Positions 62,394-64,000 of a stretch of DNA of 64,000 bases are shown here, one piece after another. The first letter of the stretch is position 1; every line of letters starts with the position of its first letter. Both the position numbers and the translations under genes were made by a program. The notes under the pieces are model-generated. The model was not told the origin of the DNA and ran no database searches. It worked only from the letters and a program-made list of their open reading frames with translations. The stretch is from contig OZ038469.1 of NCBI GenBank assembly GCA_964036295.1, forward strand, positions 15,805,591 to 15,869,590, given 5' to 3'. The DNA comes from Plumapathes pennacea. Taxonomy: Eukaryota; Cnidaria; Anthozoa; Antipatharia; Myriopathidae.

Positions 62394-63706
62394 TGTAGCA
62401 CATCTCCACGTTCCTCCAGGTAACAGATAACAAAGAAGAAGACAAAATAGAGACATGCCACTGATTTTGGCAACAGGGAACGAGTGAATAGTCACTGAAC
62501 AGACTTATCCACTAGCAAGGTTGCCAAAACTACAAATGCAATGCAATATTTACCTTAGACAAAAATCTTGCATATCTGATGGCGTAAAATGAGCTAACTT
62601 CATGGTCTGACGTTCCCTGGATGGCCTCCTCATACAACTGTGCAGTCATGTCCAGCTCCCCAAGCCGCCGTACTACATTGATTCTGCGTAGCTTTACAAG
62701 TATTTGACCAGGTACAGCTGCATCTAGATCAGCCAGGATTTGGCTGGCTTTTGTGGCATTTCCTGACATAGACAGAGAAAGTTTACAATATTAGTTTTAA
62801 AGGTCATACTTCTCTGTGAATGATTAACTCAGCTCTTACCACGCTCCTCTTCAAATGCAGCCCATGCCAAATGAATGTTAGGCTTCCTTGGGAGGTGAAT
62901 AGTACAAGCCCTCTCATACACACGACGACACCCTTCCACACTACAATCTTCCATGTAGGATGCAAATCGCTGCCAGAAGTCTTCATACAATGCACATGCA
63001 ATGACACATCTCTCAAACAATGTAACAACCCTCTCATGGCTTCCATTTGCTATTTCAAAATCAAGATAGTCTCTCCAGTTTTTCAGCTGCATGCGTTCCA
63101 AGGGTTTTACATGGAAATATGGTCTTTTGACTGCCTCTTCAAAAGTCCAGCGCTTTCTAACTTCCTCTTCAAGTGCCGTGAACAGAGCAGTCCTAGCTGC
63201 AATAACTTTTTCTCTTATTGCAACTGACTCAACATCATTCTGTCAAAAAGAGAACAGGTATCAGTTTATGTGAAACTTCTGATAACTGAAACTCCACAGG
63301 GCAAAAACCTTTCCATTCTTTAAGGGAGAATAATTTTTTATACTAATAATATTGAAAAAAAAAAAAATTGTTTCCAGGGCTAATCAGCTTCAATATTCAC
63401 CTTCACTTTTTCACCAGAAGTACGCCCTACAGATTGGTGATTTGCTCAAACAAAAGCCGATTAGACTATCACTCCTCACTACATCACTCAAAACATATCT
63501 TGTTTAATGGTTGGGAGAAACTGTTTTATAAAAATCATGTACCACCATAATATAAGGCAAGCCATGCATTTAGAAACTCAGCAGCTGAGAAAATCATGCA
63601 AACTACCAGCTAACCGTGAGTGACTGTGCCGGCATAGCTTCCTCTTCTCCTGGTGCTACGAGGCTTTCAGTGACTTCTACTGGTGTCGAACTCGCTTCTT
63701 CTAAAC
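60091..63706 (-). CDS. PRPF39: Pre-mRNA-processing factor 39 (3' part, 5' end outside window)
   Basis: U1 snRNP-associated splicing factor built of HAT repeats. Seven minus-strand exons: 63615-63706, 62840-63239, 62554-62762, 62090-62149, 61423-61697, 60534-60729, 60091-60174, giving the last 437 residues. HAT motifs are clear: VRKRWTFEEAVKRPYFHVKPL, LKNWRDYLDFEI, RVVTLFERCVIACALYEDFW, YERACTIHLPRKPNIHLAWAAFEEE, LYLQLLDIEI. The C-terminus is Tyr/Gln-rich (YNYNQWYQQYGAAYGQPHQ), as in vertebrate PRPF39. The remaining N-terminal HAT repeats lie right of the window. Four of its introns carry one H/ACA snoRNA each, so the gene is also a snoRNA host; human PRPF39 hosts a different (C/D) snoRNA. Confidence 0.92.
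60305..60438 (-). ncRNA. H/ACA box snoRNA, PRPF39 intronic copy 1
   Basis: 134 nt in intron 60175-60533, transcribed with the host gene. 5' hairpin: lower stem GGCAAC/GTTGCC, upper stem AGTGGATAAGTC against GGCTATTCACT, loop TGTTCAGT. H box AAAGTA at 60380-60375. 3' hairpin: ATCAGC pairs with GTTGAT, ATAGCT with AGCTAAT. The ACA box is at 60310-60308, three bases from the inferred end. Confidence 0.75.
60873..61007 (-). ncRNA. H/ACA box snoRNA, PRPF39 intronic copy 2
   Basis: 135 nt in intron 60730-61422. 5' hairpin GGCAACCACGCT-AGTGGATA ... TATTCACT-CGTTCCCT-GTTGCC. H box AAAGTA at 60948-60943. 3' hairpin: TGTCTC pairs with GAGATA, and ATGTTTTCTTC with GAAGAACAT. ACA at 60878-60876. Confidence 0.78.
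61238..61335. repeat. Foldback element in PRPF39 intron
   Basis: ACAAATGACTTCCATGA pairs with TCATGGAAGTCCTTTGT across about 60 bases. Probably a MITE, independent of the snoRNA in the same intron. Confidence 0.6.
61893..62033 (-). ncRNA. H/ACA box snoRNA, PRPF39 intronic copy 3
   Basis: 141 nt in intron 61698-62089. The 5' hairpin upper stem is AGTGAATA against TATTCGCT; both changes from copy 2 keep pairing through G-U. H box AAAGTA at 61974-61969. 3' hairpin lower stem CTATCTC/GAGGTAG. ACA at 61898-61896. Confidence 0.75.
62391..62525 (-). ncRNA. H/ACA box snoRNA, PRPF39 intronic copy 4
   Basis: 135 nt in intron 62150-62553, starting 28 nt after the 5' splice site. 5' hairpin as in copy 1 (pocket CTTGCT / CGTTCCCT). 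H box AAATCA at 62467-62462, which differs from the others but still fits ANANNA. The 3' hairpin lower stem GCATGTCTC/GAGATGTGC has nine pairs. ACA at 62396-62394, followed by a T tract on this strand. Confidence 0.78.
63375..63535. repeat. Degenerate CACTCCCAAG-family MITE in PRPF39 intron
   Basis: CAGCTTCAATATTCACCTTC, GATTAGACTATCACTCCTCAC and GGTTGGGAGAAACTG match the interior of the 21028-21237 copy. Confidence 0.45.
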
Positions 63707-64000
63707 CTACCACACCAAAACATGAGCAGGAAAAGTGTTCAGAAACAAGATGCAAGTGGTTGGATTAATCAAACAGTACTGGAAACACATCCAAAGCAAT
63801 CCCACAGTTTGGCTCTCAAAAAATTTGAAAGGTTTGACATGTGCATCAGCCTATTCAGTGGATGATTTTAAGGATATACACATTTAAAAGCAACACAAAG
63901 TGGCATCAATTTATTAGAAAATTATTTTAAAATTTAGGTTTTGCAAGGTGAATAGGCAAGGTGTACAGCAATCTCTATGACAACTTGTTTTACTATTGTG

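Noticed and set aside
60305-62525. Idea that the four PRPF39 intronic repeats are just MITEs
   Set aside because: They have no terminal inverted repeats or target duplications, all share the host sense orientation, and all have H and ACA boxes at the right spacing.

Overview
This is invertebrate nuclear DNA: AT-rich, with spliced genes (GT-AG introns of about 0.1 to 2 kb), long intergenic regions and many short palindromic transposon remnants. The gene content and repeat style suggest a cnidarian, most likely an anthozoan such as a stony coral. That assignment is inference; nothing in the window names a species. All gene models were read by eye from ORFs, splice consensus and reading-frame continuity.

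Layout. (1) 1-17.3 kb: four carbohydrate sulfotransferase genes (CHST8-14-like, type II Golgi membrane proteins), in order +, -, +, +. Three are complete three-exon genes and the first is cut by the window edge. (2) 18.3-22.7 kb: UBXN1-like gene (+) with UBA, C2H2 zinc finger, coiled coil and UBX. (3) 24.1-30.5 kb: SLX4IP-like genome-maintenance gene (-), head-to-head with a RAB15-like GTPase gene (+, 30.8-33.9 kb). (4) 35.1-36.6 kb: FAU (FUBI-eS30 ribosomal fusion, -), head-to-head with a relic first exon of MRPL49 (+). (5) 37.8-51.5 kb: a duplicated block in the order CLN3-like a, intact MRPL49, CLN3-like b, CLN3-like c, all +. (6) 51.8-53.5 kb: CRIPT (+). (7) 55.6-58.4 kb: GNMT (+). (8) 60.1-63.7 kb: 3' part of PRPF39 (-), whose introns carry four H/ACA-box snoRNA genes.

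How the pieces relate. FAU and MRPL49 form the same divergent pair as in human. Here the MRPL49 side was duplicated together with a CLN3-like gene: one MRPL49 copy lost exons 2-4 and keeps only exon 1, part of intron 1 and a 3' poly(A) region around a transposon-like insert, while the other copy is intact. The four sulfotransferase genes share a transmembrane exon, a tiny stem exon and a single catalytic exon.

The most interesting signal is the PRPF39 snoRNA quartet. Four 134-141 nt elements, one in each of four consecutive introns, have two hairpins, an ANANNA H box and a 3' ACA box. Their 5' hairpin pocket is complementary, with correct spacing, to the conserved large-subunit rRNA segment GGGAACGUGAGC (recalled from memory), predicting pseudouridylation of its U.
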